A stretch of DNA of 64,000 bases from assembly GCF_002999335.1 (NCBI RefSeq), contig NW_020312036.1, positions 744,001 to 808,000 on the forward strand, read 5' to 3'. The notes below the pieces were generated by a model. That model was not told the DNA's origin, searched no databases, and saw only the letters and a list, made by a program, of their open reading frames with translations. A program made the translations under genes and the position numbers. Shown here piece after piece: positions 11,870 through 24,172 of this stretch (positions are counted from its first letter, which is position 1; each line of letters begins with the position of its first letter). The DNA comes from Cyclospora cayetanensis (taxonomy: Eukaryota > Apicomplexa > Conoidasida > Eucoccidiorida > Eimeriidae).

Positions 11870-13799
11870 TCTTGGCCCCTCTCTGCGTTGCGAAACTCAC
11901 GCCCACTTGTTCTGTACCTGTCCGTGGAGACCAACCATGCATACCAGAGCCCCCAAATTTCCGCCTTAGTGCCACTTCCCATGCAGGCAAAGATGTGAAA
12001 AGCGTGACTGATAGACGCAAGAAGCGTATGATCCGCGAAGAGACACACAAGGTAGTTAAGACACAAACACTAGCCAGAAAGGAAAGAAGGACTGAATCAA
12101 CGAACACAAGGCAGCGGTGACACAGTCCACTGTCATTGGCGAAGTAGAATATATCAGCTTCCTGCTAAGCAGAAAACATATGGTGAGTATAAATGTGAAG
12201 AGGATCAACTTACGCATTTGGCCAGCACTGCTTCTGTGCATCATAGAACCGCTACTGCATACCAGGACACCCTTTGCTTGCAGTTTAGTCGATTTCAACA
12301 CTCGAACAGGCATAATCAGCAATGCAGAGACAGCATATTGAAGAAAGAGTGCGCATAAATCTGAGTGTAGACAGCATCCTGCAATAATGACTGGAATATT
12401 TTTCCAAGCAATACATCTAGCCGAAAGTTGTTATTTCCGGCAGAACATGCGCTGGGGAAGCGGGGTCACCAAGGAGCTTCTCGTCCATGGCAATCAGGAT
12501 TGCCAAGCAAAGAAAAGCGCAAATTTCACCGCAGGCAACAAATCCTGCACCCGAAGCCCCTCTAAGCACTGAAGTTTGCTTGTTGTATCCCTTTTCACTT
12601 GAAACTTTTAACCTGGTATGTCATCGGCGCCCAGTGGTCCTAGCTTCCAACACCTTGACGAGGCGCTGTCGATTTCCCGCAAAACACAAGGGCCATTTGC
12701 ATGCACGGCACTGTCCGCGAACTACCCTGAACTTTAGGACTACCTTAGGAGTGAACCACTGATAGTTTTACCGTACCTTTAACTAAGAGGAATCGATGGA
12801 ACGAGAAAGAACATTGGCTTGTGAGGGAGCTAAGAGTAGCCCTAGCCACTTGGCTCAAGTTGCTTCATCCGATCACTGTCTGTTGCACAACAGAGAGCAT
12901 AACGATCCACCTGAACCAGATTACATTGCTTCACGAGCACAGCCAATCGCTGCAGATCGCTAGCACGTGCTTGTAGCTCTTGAGCTTTGCGCATACATTC
13001 GCCTGCTGAAACCACCCAGTACTGTGGGTGCCTAGCACTACGGTTACATGGGCTCGTCAACGGAGATTTGCACTAAGGAAATAAAAGACAACTGGGCAAC
13101 TTTAGGAAAAAAGCCCACAAATGAGTATGTAATAATCCTTGACGTTAGTTCGACATATTGCCGCATTCCTGCTGGGGCTCTGTGGGTGGCAACAAAACAC
13201 ACACAGAACTATGCCGGATAGTCAGTCTATCCGACTCAAGGGTTTCAGAACTCGGCTATTGTTTGTTTCAATCAGATGGGTGATTCTAAGATTAACTTTA
13301 GTATCAACCGTTGAGTGATCTTAACGCAGTGGCAGCTTGAAGTACCATCTAGCACCTCGGATGGTGAGCGCTTCAACCTTTGCGTAGACCAGGTATGACC
13401 GGGAAAACAGGTGGACAAGTGCACTGTTGGATCGTAATTTTAGTGCATGGAACAGAATCAAGCCAAGCAGTTAGTTTTGTTAAGCATGAAGCCGGAAACT
13501 CTTCCAAGGGCAGCGTTAGGTGCGATCTGCCTGCTCATCTGCCCCTAACTGGTTTGTGGCGGTCATATTATCGCCATTCTGTATGAGGCTCATAAAGGTA
13601 TTTCATAACACAGTGACGAGCTTCGGATTCATTCCTGTAGCGTACTCCTGGAGAAGTCGTGAAAGGGCCCGAGATTATTTTGAAATAATTGAAGAACTTT
13701 TCGAGCTGTGATATTGCTGAAGCAAGGGAAAAAAAGTTCTTGCTTGTTTCAAACGACGTAGCTGTTGTCCTAGCCCTTAACCTCTGACAGTCCGAATAA

Positions 13800-14100
13800 A
13801 GCGTTTATTGCCATAGTTCCGGAAGCACAATTGAACTAATGAAAAACGAGCACTGTGTACCGACAGTTTGTTTCGCAACAGCTGAAGCGCACGCTATATG
13901 TGCTGTGGATGCTTTTGACCGTTTTGGCTCAGCATTGAGATGTCGTCCATGTATACAGCCATCCGGTTTTCCTTGACCAAATCGTACAAATTCATTTTTA
14001 ACTTGCAGTTCAGTCAAGGCCTTAAAAACAGTAAAAGTCATGGTGGTATGCTCAAGCTTTGCGCGTGCGATTATGGAGTGCACTTTTATGCCTGTCAGAA
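13800..14100 (-). mobile_element. Reverse transcriptase remnant of element A
   Basis: The palm-domain active site Y-M-D-D is intact on the minus strand, in the context R-M-A-V-Y-M-D-D-I-S-M-L-S. It is followed by the loop expected before the thumb (ALQLLRNKL...FSLVQLCFRNYG), broken by one stop codon. Upstream, in another frame, a degenerate version of the M-P-F-G-L...F-Q segment can be read. This is the best preserved RT active site in the window. Confidence 0.8.
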
Positions 14101-14608
14101 GGGTGATTGGGGATTCATAAGAGTGTGTGTGAAGAAATATGTCAACCTGGTTGTTGGTCCGCCCCAGTACTCAACTTGAGACAGCAAGAACTTCTGCCTC
14201 ACACTTATCTTCTTCACGAGCTTTTAGATAGAGCGCATGCACTATCTTTGGTCATTTTCCGGTATCAAGACCGGGTTGTGCCGACCGTTGCCTGCCGATT
14301 GCTGAAGTCTTGCCTTTGCCCAACAGACCGTCTACCGGTCGCTCAATCTGCTTACAAATTATGCATCTCTACCAGCCATGGAGCAGTCGCCTTCACTAAT
14401 GGCCACCGACGACCCGTTAGGTGTTGGCCCACGGCATACGTGCATGGCCAGAGGGCTTTTTACCATCCTGTTGCTCCCCAAAATCAAAATCTTGAATTAC
14501 CAACTAACTTTGCTGACACCATACCACAGTTGTGATGACTTTTCGCTGCATCATCAGCCACTGGATGAACGGAAAACAGATTTATCGAACGACTTGGTCA
14601 AATAAGCT

Positions 14609-14999
14609 GTAACGGCCCAGCGAAGTTCCCCGTAAGGAGACAAATACCTCCAGACATTACAAAAACATGATACCAAGTAAGTGACTCTTGTCTAAAAGAA
14701 CTCCCGCCTTGCACTCAGAAGCAAAAGTTCTCGGCGTAAGAGAAGAGGAACAAACAGGGTACAGAGACAGCTGATGGAGGTGTAGCTACATTCTGGAAGC
14801 ACTCGGAACATTCGCAGCTAGTACCACATACCAACTCGCGCACAATACACAACATTGAGCCGTATTTTATCAAGCTAACAGTACTCTGCAATAAATGAAA
14901 TATACTAGCAAACAAACCAAATAGTCAATTCTTGACCAATCGGTAAATGAATATAATTAGTGTAGCAAAACATATTTTAGTGTAGCTCAGCTCGCTACC
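14609..14999 (-). repeat. LTR copy 4 (5' LTR of element A)
   Basis: 391 bp on the minus strand. It starts GGTAGCGAGCTGAGCTACA (a mutated TGTAGC start) and ends CCGTTACA. It shares the segment TGACTATTTGGTTTGT with the LTR at 28,760 and the end segment TATTTGTCTCCTTACGG with the LTR at 62,470. This is the clearest copy for defining both LTR ends. Confidence 0.75.
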
Positions 15000-15923
15000 T
15001 ACCTTGCCGCCGTGAGCTAGCTTTACTCTAGAGGAAATGCCACGAACGAACTATCAAGCCAAAAAACACTTATTCATGACCTCTTAATTCAATTTAACTA
15101 GTGTGTTAGAAATTCATCAAGGGTAGCTTAGCCTGCTGCAGATCATGTCCCGCAGGTACTAAAGGGACTTACTTTCCCCTTTCTTCTTTTCCACGGCACA
15201 CTACCTCTGCTTCATCTCTAGCTGCGTCCATACTTCGCTATTTAGTGCAGCAGTATTATTTCCTGAAGCTCCTTCCCTTGCAAAAGTTCCAGCCGAATGC
15301 CCTCGAACTTAAATGAGGGAAACACCATTTAGAGGGCAGACTTCTGGTACAAATAGCTGGCCGTTTTGCGTACCGAGAAATGCGCACAAATATTTTTGAC
15401 CTCCTCGATTGGTTTGCAGGGTGCATATGCAGAGACATTATAGGAGCGTTTTTCAGATCTTCTGGGGCCCCACACGATACAGGGGCCCAGCGGGTCGCGG
15501 TTACCACGCTGTGATACGAGCTCCGGAAGTCTGTTTAGGGAGACTTCACTAAAAAAATTTTCTTCACGCTGTTGCTTCATCATGGAGAAATTGCAGAGCA
15601 TTTTGTTTTACGGTGTCCCCCAAAGAATTATTTGAAATGTGCCTAAACGGTGAACTGGACGGAGTAAGAGAGAAACAGTAAGCAAAACAGAGATCAGGAC
15701 GGAAATTTAGGAAGAGGGGCATCAAGGAAAGTCGAACTACGAGTCAATGGAAGGAGAGAAACACATTTAAAGGGAGGCACAGCATGGGCGCGCAGCGAGG
15801 GCCCCGTACCCAGTGATGGTCGGCTCCACTACAGACCCCCCTTTGCTTGTTCCAGAGGCCATGCTTCATGCTTAAGGGACCAGACACTCCTAAAAGGCGG
15901 AGCCGCCCCCCTGTGTTTTTAAA
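15000..15923. other. Intergenic region upstream of DAHP synthase
   Basis: This region lies between element A and the first exon of the DAHP synthase gene, so it should include that gene's promoter and 5' UTR. No TATA-like or other named motif was convincing. It becomes more GC-rich after about 15,770, consistent with entry into the gene. Confidence 0.35.
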
Positions 15924-18900
15924 ATGGGGATTAGGGGCATCCCAAAAGTGGAGGCCCTCAAACGGAGCAGCGGAGCTTCAGCAATGGGAGCAGGCAAGAA
16001 GACGCGTTTTAGCTCATGGGCAACGTTTCCAGGCGCTACCGAAGCAGCCAGAAGAAAAGAAACAACTGGAGCAGCGTCTGAGGCGTGCTTGAGCCCTTCT
16101 ACTTCCACCTCCTCAACAGCTCCTGCATCGACTCCTCTCTTTCTCGGCCACTGCGATAGCGGAATGATCAGCGACTCAGAATCCACACACTCAAGCGCCC
16201 ATCTGTACCATTTACCTGCTGTCTCGGATTCCAATGGTGCTCCTACCGCGGATTATGCTGCTAGCAACAGTACCAAAGACGAAGGAAGGGATCGGCGTAC
16301 ACTGTGGGCCCCTGATAGTTGGCGGGTGAGGTCTCCAACCATATAGCGACTTCCTCGTACACGAAACATTGTGCATAATATAAAGCTGATGCCTTCTAGG
16401 AGTCCCATGTGATGTCTATGTGGCCTTCTAGGCGTTTACCGTATTGCACAGTCTTTCCAGATTGCAGCCACAAGGAAAATTGCGATGGTAGTTGGTATGG
16501 CTGTCATTCTCCGCCCTGATTTTTTGGTTGTTTGGTATTCTGTTTTTCCGACTTCAGAGTCTACCCGCAGCTCAAGACCCCTTTGCGTCACTGCCAGCTT
16601 CAGCGGTCACCGGGGTGTGCAGACAGCTGCGTTTACTGCCGCCCCTCATTTCCACCAACGAGGTGAAATCACTTCTCTCCGCTCTCTCGAAGGCACAGAA
16701 TGGAGAGGCCTTTCTGCTTCAGGGAGGCCCCTGTGCCGAGCAATTCCGTGGCTGCAGAGAAGAGATACTTCGCGATACTGCCGGACTCCTCTTGCATGTG
16801 GGGGCGGTAATGGAGGCCCAGCTTAAACTGCCCGTATGCATTGTTGGCCGCATTGCAGGACAGTATGGGAAACCTCGGTACGTCCAGATGCTTCAGAGTT
16901 CCTGCGTGAACTTTGGATAAAAGCGTGGGGAAATTACATGTTAGCGTAGCCAGCAACATGTTTCTTTGTGCTTTTTCCCGCAGCCAAGATATATCTCTCT
17001 GCTGTGTTTTGCTGTATTGCTAACATTTTTTTGATTCATACTTCTCATGCAGGACAAATAGCATGGAAAAGCGAGGAGACCAGGCGGTGCCGACCTACAG
17101 AGGAGACGCTGTAAATGGAGAATGCCCCAGCGAAAGGGTCTGTTTTTTTGCCTTTATCTCTGCCTATCTCCTTCTGCGTTGGTGTTGCTTTTTCACGTTG
17201 AGCACCTTGGTTTTATTGGCATCTTTTTGAATATCTTAATGACTTTCCATGTTTGCGTGCTGCAGACTCCGAACGCAGACCGCATGCTCTCCGGTAGGGT
17301 CAACGAAAGGTGTATGCATATGTATATTTCTCTATGCGCGTCATAACTTTTTTGCGCTCTTACTTCTGCCTTGCCTTAGTCTATATATAGGCCGCTTGTA
17401 AGCCCCCTAGGTGCGGATTATCGACTCTTTCAGGTTTGTCATCATTCTCGCTTTCAGTGTCTCTGCTTTTGCCGTCTCTGCTTCTGCCCCATCTACTACT
17501 TAGTGCCCTCTCTTCCTTTTAGCTTGCACTTTTACTGTATTTTCCCAGCACGGTGATGCAGCGGCTTTTGCCGCTGTGCTTCCTCTTTTCTCACCCCATT
17601 GCCAGCTTGTTGGTGTCTTCGTACTCTCACCTTCTTCCCTGCCTCTCGCCCTCGGCATGGCTGGCTTTTCTGCGCACGCAACTATTGAATAGCAGCTCTT
17701 CAGATTTCAGTAGCCTATTGATGCCTGAACTCATACTCATGGGTTGAAGTTAGACGAAGATACAGTATCCATGAAGGAGGTCGAGCGAGAGAGCGAGCCA
17801 ATGGGTAGAACAATGTATGTGTTGCTATGCGTAGCGTACTTTCATTCGGCCGCCACCCTCAACTTCCTCAGACATTTGATCGCAGGTGCGCTGACATACT
17901 TGTTTTGTGGGGGCCGGAATGGGGTGGGGAAGATTAATTTGCAAAGGAAAGGGACAGCTACATAGACAAAAAGCACGCATCCGCAGCTGCTAGGAAGGCA
18001 GAAGGAGTCAGAAGACAGAGAAATAAAGCGGATTTTCCTAGATTTTTCTCTGTCGGTATTTCTGAAGCGGAAGGAAACTGGCATTCGTCTTTATGGACTC
18101 CAAGGTCCACGCTCAATCAGCACAGACGGTGAGATCTCTGATGGGTATCTTGAACCTCTCTGTGTGCCCTTGTGTGGTTGCCATTGTGCCTCCCTCCGTT
18201 CTTCTCTCGCTGCTTCATTCAGTTTCCATTCATGTGCCAGTATGTATGTCATGCCGTTTAGCTATTTTGCCTGTGCACCTGCTTTTTTCGGCCAATCAAC
18301 TAGATGGTGCTGATGCGCGTCAGTGTTTTTGTATTCAAGTGTTTTGCTATCCTTTAGGTGCCCTCTCTCTACACGCAAGCACTATATGTTTCTGTGTAAT
18401 TTGGCGTCTGATTCTTCACAACAGTCTTGATCCCTGTCTCCGGTTTGACCGTGCTTTTAATTGCTTTCCTTTGCCGACACCCAGTTGAATCTGACGAATC
18501 GCATGGTTCTCCCCTTCATGCTCCTCTGTGGCTTTCCCAAGGTATTATGTGGCGACGGGATGAGAACATCCTGTGCATACTTTGGCCTTCCTTCCAGCAT
18601 GCGAGAATCCAAAGAGAAACTAGGATAGCAACGCCTAAATCCCAGTGAAGGGGACAGGGTTTGTTTTTTGAACCCGGAACATAAAATATCTCTGTCGTTT
18701 TGTTTGTGCATGCACCACAGGGAACATCTTTGCCGGGTCTTCGAGGCCTGTAGAAAGCGGGCTCAGACACACAGCAGCGCAGATTTGGTGCCTCACGTGC
18801 AGAAAAAGCCATCCGGTACAGAGGAAACGAACAGGCGGGCACCGGATCCTCAGACACGCGAAAATTATCCAGTTGAAACTCACAATGACAGAGGAACAGG

Positions 18901-20755
18901 GGAAGGAGTCAGAGATGTAAAACTACAGATCAGACGGACGGGAGAGGCAGCAGAAGACAGGGATACTACGGGAGTACCCTTGCCGATGGACGCAGCGGTG
19001 AGACCTTACAGCCCTTATGGCCTTGTCTGTGCTGCTCTGTCTTGCTCTGCTCCACACGCAGCTTTGTGTTTATGTGACTTGTGCACGGCTGCAGCCACGA
19101 ATATACACGTCGCATGAGGCAATCTTGCTTCCATATGAAGAGGCCCTTGCCAGACCTGTCCCCAACTCTTCGTCTGTACGTTTTCCACCCTTCCCGCACC
19201 TGAGTTCCTTACTGTACTAAAAGGGAGCTTCCCTGTGTCTTTATGGTCCACTTTCTCAAGTTTTGACGCTTAATTCAAGTTGCTCGTACGTACAGACGCT
19301 GGCAACGAGTGCTCATTTTCTCTGGATTGGAGACAGGACACGCCAACTCGAGTTTGCTCATGTGGAGTTCTGCCGGTAAGGAATTTCCTGGGGCATACCG
19401 GGATGCACGACCTGTATGCGACTCACTTGACAGTCAGAAGCCAACAGTGGCCTTTCTGTATCCAAGTTTTGTGTAGGCGGTGCTTCTCTCAGTAGTTTTT
19501 ATCAGCCTATATAGGGTTTCCTTCTTACCCCTGCAGGGGCTTAATGAACCCCATAGGCATCAAGGTGGGCCCTACTACAAAGCCTGCGGAGCTGGTATTC
19601 CTCTGTGAGCGCCTCAACCCCCACAATCAGCCAGGAAAAGTGTCTTTGATTACTAGGTAAGATTTTAAGTCTTTATATATATTTCTTGTCCCAGTGCAGC
19701 ATCTGGTACAATCTCCATACTGTGCTGTAGTGTGCAGGGGTTCAGGCACTTATGCTATTTGGGTTGTACTTGCGTCTCATCCAGTAATTTCGGAATTCGC
19801 TATTCTATTGTCGATTTCAAATGTCGTTGCCAATTAATTGCCTGGTAAAACTACAGCTGTGTGTCTGCCTCTCAATAGACTGGGTGTTGAAAACGTGAGG
19901 AGGTGTTTGCCGGATCTGGTGGATGCGGTACATGAGGTACGTTTTTTAGGATAACATCGCTGCATGCGTCTCTTTGTATGGCTTACCCTTGTTCCCGAAT
20001 CTCGAAAGACGTTCTGTTTTGTTATACCAGTGTTGCTGTGTGTCCTTTCGCCGTTTTCCTTTGGTTTTCATGCACAAAATGACGTGCCTGCCTCGGTGTA
20101 TTGTTTGCTTGGTGCCTCGCACACCGGGAGTCAACTGTGCACTGCTGGCTGGACACCAACGAAATTAATAATGAAGCGACCTGCACTTTTACGTGTAATG
20201 AGTTGTTCCATTGAGTTTTGCACTCCAGTTCACCAAAAGGAAGGCTTGTCATTGTTCAAAGTTGATAGCCCTTATCCGTGTGTGGCACCATTTACTTGCT
20301 TTGTGGCTTCCTGCAGGCTGCAGTACCCGTGTTGTGGGTGTGTGACCCAATGCATGGCAACACACGCGTTAGCTCCCAGGGAGAGAAGCAGAGACAATTC
20401 CAAGATGTAATGGCCGAAATTCAATTAGTGGCCGCCGTCCTCGCCGAAAAGGGTGACAGACTTGGGGGTCTACATCTAGAACTCACTGGTAAGCAACGCA
20501 AGGCCGTATGTCCCAACCACGTGCGTTTGCCGCCTTAATACATGTATGCATACGTAATAGCATCTTGATATTGATGTGGCATTCCCAGGGGAAGACGTTT
20601 TAGAGTGCTTGGGGGGTCCTATCAGCCCAGATTGTCCCCCTCTCACCCCGCCCGTGTGCGACCCCCGACTCAACTACCACCAGTCTCTTGAGATTGCCTT
20701 TTCTATCGGCAACCTCATTGGGGCTTCCAATCGACGCGCAGAAATTGACCCTTAA
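15924..20755 (+). CDS. Class II 3-deoxy-7-phosphoheptulonate (DAHP) synthase
   Basis: It catalyses the first step of the shikimate pathway, joining phosphoenolpyruvate and erythrose 4-phosphate. Exons with consistent phase: 15924-16325 (WAPDSWR), 16558-16877 (SLPAAQ, LLQGGPCAEQF, VGRIAGQYGKP), 17053-17137 (TYRGDAVNG), 17266-17293, 17835 to 17885 or 17923 (YFHSAATLNFLRH), about 18068-18128, 18485-18541 (LPFMLLCGFP), about 18746-18997, 19095-19175 (IYTSHEAILLPYEEALAR), 19296-19375 (SAHFLWIGDRTRQ), 19537-19656 (NPIGIKVGPTTKP), 19879-19936, 20317-20488 (CDPMHGNTR, LHLELTG) and 20589-20755 (VCDPRLNYHQSLE), with stop TAA. The four metal ligands known for class II enzymes are all present: Cys in GGPCAEQF, His in DPMHGNT, Glu in HLELTG and Asp in CDPRLN. 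The first exon is a Ser/Thr/Ala-rich extension; the Met at 15924 is the first in that frame. Boundaries in 17.88-18.75 kb remain uncertain. Confidence 0.92.
18746..18997 (+). other. Low-complexity insert exon of DAHP synthase
   Basis: This exon adds about 84 charged, polar residues (rich in R, T, E, D, Q) between the CGFP segment and the TSHEA segment. In bacterial and plant class II enzymes only about ten residues separate them. It ends in phase with the next exon at GACGCAGCG|GTGAGA. Its acceptor is uncertain; GAG|GCC at 18,745/18,746 is in phase. Hydrophilic inserts in loops are common in coccidian enzymes. Confidence 0.5.
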
Positions 20756-21689
20756 TAGGTGATGCCTGGAAAGAGGGCACCAGAGGATCCAATTCTCCGG
20801 TTTGCGCTAGAAAGTAGGGCGGAGAGAAGCTAGTCGAGATGCCTACGACAGCTGGGTAACCAACCAGCCAAGAGGCTGTTCAGTCAATGTTTCTGGTGAA
20901 CCAGAGATATTTGTGCATTTAGACGTAATCCAAGCTATCTAACTGACCAGCTAGCTCGTGCCAAGTTCAATGAAAAGTTGGCTGGATACACTACAAGTAT
21001 CAAACTGCAAGCGGTTAGGGGTCAGTGGTTTTCCGAAATCCAAAGAGAGTGAACTCTAATATTCCAAACCCTCATACCTGTAGATGTTCCTATCGCAACC
21101 CTTTGCTTATCGCTAGCAGACCTCTACCTGCGAAACTTTTCGCTGCAACAGTAGTCGAAAGTTTTACGGAACCCCATGGACCCCCTCAAGTGCATCAAGT
21201 TGCCATTAAAAAATTAGTCTCTTGTCTAGTCTTTAATTGTCTCCATCTGATTCTTCAGAGCCGCTGGAGATTTGCTGTAGGAAAACGCAACACAAATAGC
21301 AGCCGACTTTTAGCAATTTGTCTGCTGAACTCGCTGGTCAGAGAGCGGCGGTGGGTTACACTTCCATATACTCCAGCAGATGCCCTTAACAGGCAATGGC
21401 ACCATCCACAAGCCAAGCATAACGGCTTCAGATACATCGAACGGGAGAGTTCACGATGATACGCCTCAAATTTAACAAAGCAAAACAGCATATTGAAATG
21501 GAGCAAGAGGAAGCAAGGAAAAAAGAAATAGCGATTGGGTCGAGCGGCTGGGTCGGGAATTTGGCCAGTGTATGAATGAGATGAAGCGAGACGATTAAAG
21601 ATTATATGGGTAAGGGAAAACCAAGATATTGTACATAGAGATGGACATGCGAGAGCTGTGAATGTTGTAGACAGCAAACGAATGCCCAC
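20756..21689. other. Intergenic or 3'-end region
   Basis: Two genes converge here. The 3' UTR of the DAHP synthase and the last part of the TXNDC9-like gene may lie within it. A long minus frame continues to 21,255 but loses resemblance to the family after about 21,690, so I do not call it coding. No other gene is seen. Confidence 0.35.
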
Positions 21690-23210
21690 CGCAATAAGAT
21701 TGTCGCAGACTTTGTGCTTCAGCATGAGCTTCGCGAGTGTCGCTGTTTTGAAGTCATCAACGCCGCCTAACTCCGTGAAGCCCACTACTGAGTGCACGGC
21801 CACCCCGTCGATAAAAAATACCAGCGTAGGCAGCGAACGGATCTGCAGCTTGGTGCTAAAGAACGGCGCCTTCTCTGCGTTCATCCTAACCGACCCACGA
21901 AACAGAAACCCACAGCCGTAAATGGAAAGCTGTGCTGCGGTGTCAATGAACAAAGCTCCAAATCCCACACCCCATGCTTTGTCTTTTGCGCCAATTCCTA
22001 AATCCCCCGTTCTAGCCACAAAGTTTATCGTTAAGTTCCTGCACGTTTAGCTGCAAACTCGACATTTCAATGTGATACAAGGGCTAATAGAGAGGCCTAG
22101 AAGCTCTCACTTGAAGATTCGGGTCTCGGGGTGGGCCTTGGCGAGGATCTCCAAATGCTTATCCATGATGCGGCATCGCTCAAACCGGGGGCTGTAGAAG
22201 TGGCAGACCTGAATCACATAACACACGTGAGCATATTCGTTCATCTATTATCTCTTTAGCTTAATGATTTACGGTCGATTTTATTTCCTCAACCCCCTTC
22301 AGGGCACCTCTGCTTCAGATCGAAGGTTCACGTGCGTTCAGGATTTAAGGCTTACTGCTCTAGGCGCAGGTGTCACGACCCCTAGGAATTCCGTTTCCGG
22401 TATATCTGAGTACTCCCCATGTCCCTTTTCTCTCAGTGAGGTCTGTCGCTGTCTTGCGAGCTGCGACATTACGAGAAGACAGCTGGCAAAAAGATCATGG
22501 ACTTTAAGAGACGCACTTGTCAGGCCCCTCAGAGTGAGCCAAAAGCGTCCAGCCTAGGCCTAGGAGGGACAGACTATGTGGCAGAGGACACGAACTTGCC
22601 TTCAGCTGCTGCATTCTCTTTTCCCTCCAGTGAGAGAGATCGTCAAATCCCTCACCGTCCGGTTCCTCCTCATCTGCAACACAAATAGATGCACAAGAGC
22701 CTTAGCACTGCACTTGCTTGCTTGTTACGCAGGTGCATATTAATGCCGTTCTTCTGAACCCACAAATTCAATGTGCTCGGTGAAAGGTGGCAGATATTGC
22801 ATAGATACAGTGGTGTTATCATCGAGTGTAGATGTAACCCGTTTTTGTCAGGGATTCCAGGAAGCAAGCAACAGAGAACTCTCACCTTTTTCTTGATTTT
22901 GTGACCCTGCTGATCCGTTCTTTTGAGGGTCGTGCACACGGTGCAACTGTTGCTGCTTTAAAGCAGAAAACTTGTCTTTAGCTGCCTTCTCCTGCGAAAG
23001 CAGCGAACAAGCCTCACTAAGGTTGCTGTGATGCAGCAGCACCAACAAGTATAGTACAATGAACTGGAGAAGCACTCCCTACTTATACATAAACTAAACG
23101 GTGAGACCTTGAGTCCTGTGAAACCCACACCCATAAACAGAGCTGGGAGTCACGGGGCATACCAAAACTATATTCGTGGCGATTTGTGTGAGCTTGTCTG
23201 AAGTCTCCAT
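21690..23210 (-). CDS. Thioredoxin-domain protein of the TXNDC9/phosducin-like type
   Basis: Members of this family bind the CCT chaperonin and act as cofactors in actin and tubulin folding in the cytosol. Phase-consistent exons on the minus strand: up to 22886 (KAAKDKFSALKQQQLH), 22673-22592 (acidic DEEEPDGEGFDDL then WREKRMQQLK), 22452-22356 (KGHGEYSDIPETEFL), 22208-22111 (VCHFYSPRFERC...DKHLEIL) and 21885-21690 (MNAEKAPFF, LPTLVFFIDG, VVGFTELGGVDDF). The order and spacing match TXNDC9: N-terminal coiled coil, K-G-H-G-E-Y block, then a thioredoxin fold with the cis-Pro (LPT) but no CxxC redox site, as is normal for this family. A possible first exon reads from Met 23210 to 23163 (METSDKLTQIATN). 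Its junction to the next exon and the C-terminal end below 21,690 are unresolved. Confidence 0.85.
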
Positions 23211-24172
23211 TCTTGCGAGGCCAAAAAATCGTGCTGGAGGGTTTTTGCTATGGAGCAACGCACACCACGCTATAGACCCCCTGAGGGAGGCTGGGACACG
23301 TTCGTCCGAGCGTAGCGGAAGCCGACGGGAGTAAGGGGCTTGATTAAAGAGTAAAAGAAGACAGATAAAAGAGGTGGAATCCGTGACTAGTGTTCATGGA
23401 CGCTGAAAGGAAAATGTAGACATGGATCTACACCTCGAACAATTCAGCAACATCATGAAGGGGAAACGGGGTGGGTTAATACACACTCTCTATGCTGATC
23501 TGCGGCGTAAATGCATTTTCTCTGTATTTAAGTGCTTGGGAAAACAACACACCTTCGCAGTGTTGCAGTACAGCTGCAGGCACTCCCGGAATGAGGGCGT
23601 GCCACAGGGCTGTAGTACAGCGACCCTGATTGCCGAGCCGATGTGCGTGAGGCTTCAATAGAGTTCGAGAACTGTTTGTGGCAAACAACCTGCTCTACTG
23701 TTTTTTTGACTTCTTGTACTTGAATAGCTCACCACTACCGCGGTGATAGGAGTAAAATTTGGTAAATAACTACTGCGCCTGTTCCCTGGGGCCCTTGAAA
23801 CCAGTGTGGCGGGAGGCGCCGACCCTAGACAATCTTAAAAAAACATCTTCACAGGGATCGTATTAAGACGCGTACGTAGCGTTCTGCGTATAGAAAGGAG
23901 AAAATAAGTCTGCCTTTTCTCGCCGAAGACATCCCAAGTGTCCACGAACACTAAATCTGGTGTGCAGTAACGATTGCTACAAACGTTTTCCCGCGCGACA
24001 GCTAAGATGCAGCGACGGAGCAGCTGCTTAAGCCGCAACAGAAGGCGTAAGCAATTCAATGTAGGTATAGTGTAAAGGGTCCATTGCACAGCAAAGGCAC
24101 TCGGAACTACAAAAAATGGCGAGCTCATGACACCCAAAGACTTTGCTGTTCCGACCTCAGGCCGCTGACTCT
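23211..24172. other. Intergenic, nothing recognised
   Basis: This stretch separates the 5' end of the TXNDC9-like gene from the 3' end of the FHA-domain gene. It should contain the promoter of the former and the terminator of the latter. A 79-codon plus frame at 23,422-23,661 has no recognisable features. Confidence 0.35.

Larger units (their letters stand above)
11488..14999 (-). mobile_element. Decayed Ty3/gypsy LTR retrotransposon, element A
   Basis: This is an LTR-to-LTR copy of about 3.5 kb on the minus strand: 5' LTR 14,609-14,999, 3' LTR 11,488-11,869. The interior carries a reverse transcriptase remnant. At about 13,940-13,960 the minus strand reads M-A-V-Y-M-D-D-I-S-M-L-S, the RT catalytic YxDD motif with its usual V-x-Y-x-D-D-I context, preceded by M-N-L-Y-D-L-V-K-E-N-R and followed, after one stop, by R-A-L-Q-L-L-R-N-K-L. 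A purine-rich tract (AGAGAGGGGCCAAGA on the minus strand, about 11,870-11,884) sits directly before the 3' LTR, as a polypurine tract would. Stops and frame changes make it inactive. RNase H and integrase were not clearly read in this copy. Confidence 0.75.

Noticed and set aside
19964..20410. 148-codon plus frame
   Set aside because: It lies mostly in the intron between the DAHP synthase exons 19,879-19,936 and 20,317-20,488 and reads the latter in the wrong frame.
21255..21689. Continuation of the minus frame beyond the thioredoxin domain
   Set aside because: The sequence becomes hydrophobic and unlike the family, and a plausible donor (GCG|GTGGGC) ends the exon at 21,690, so it is probably intron or 3' sequence.
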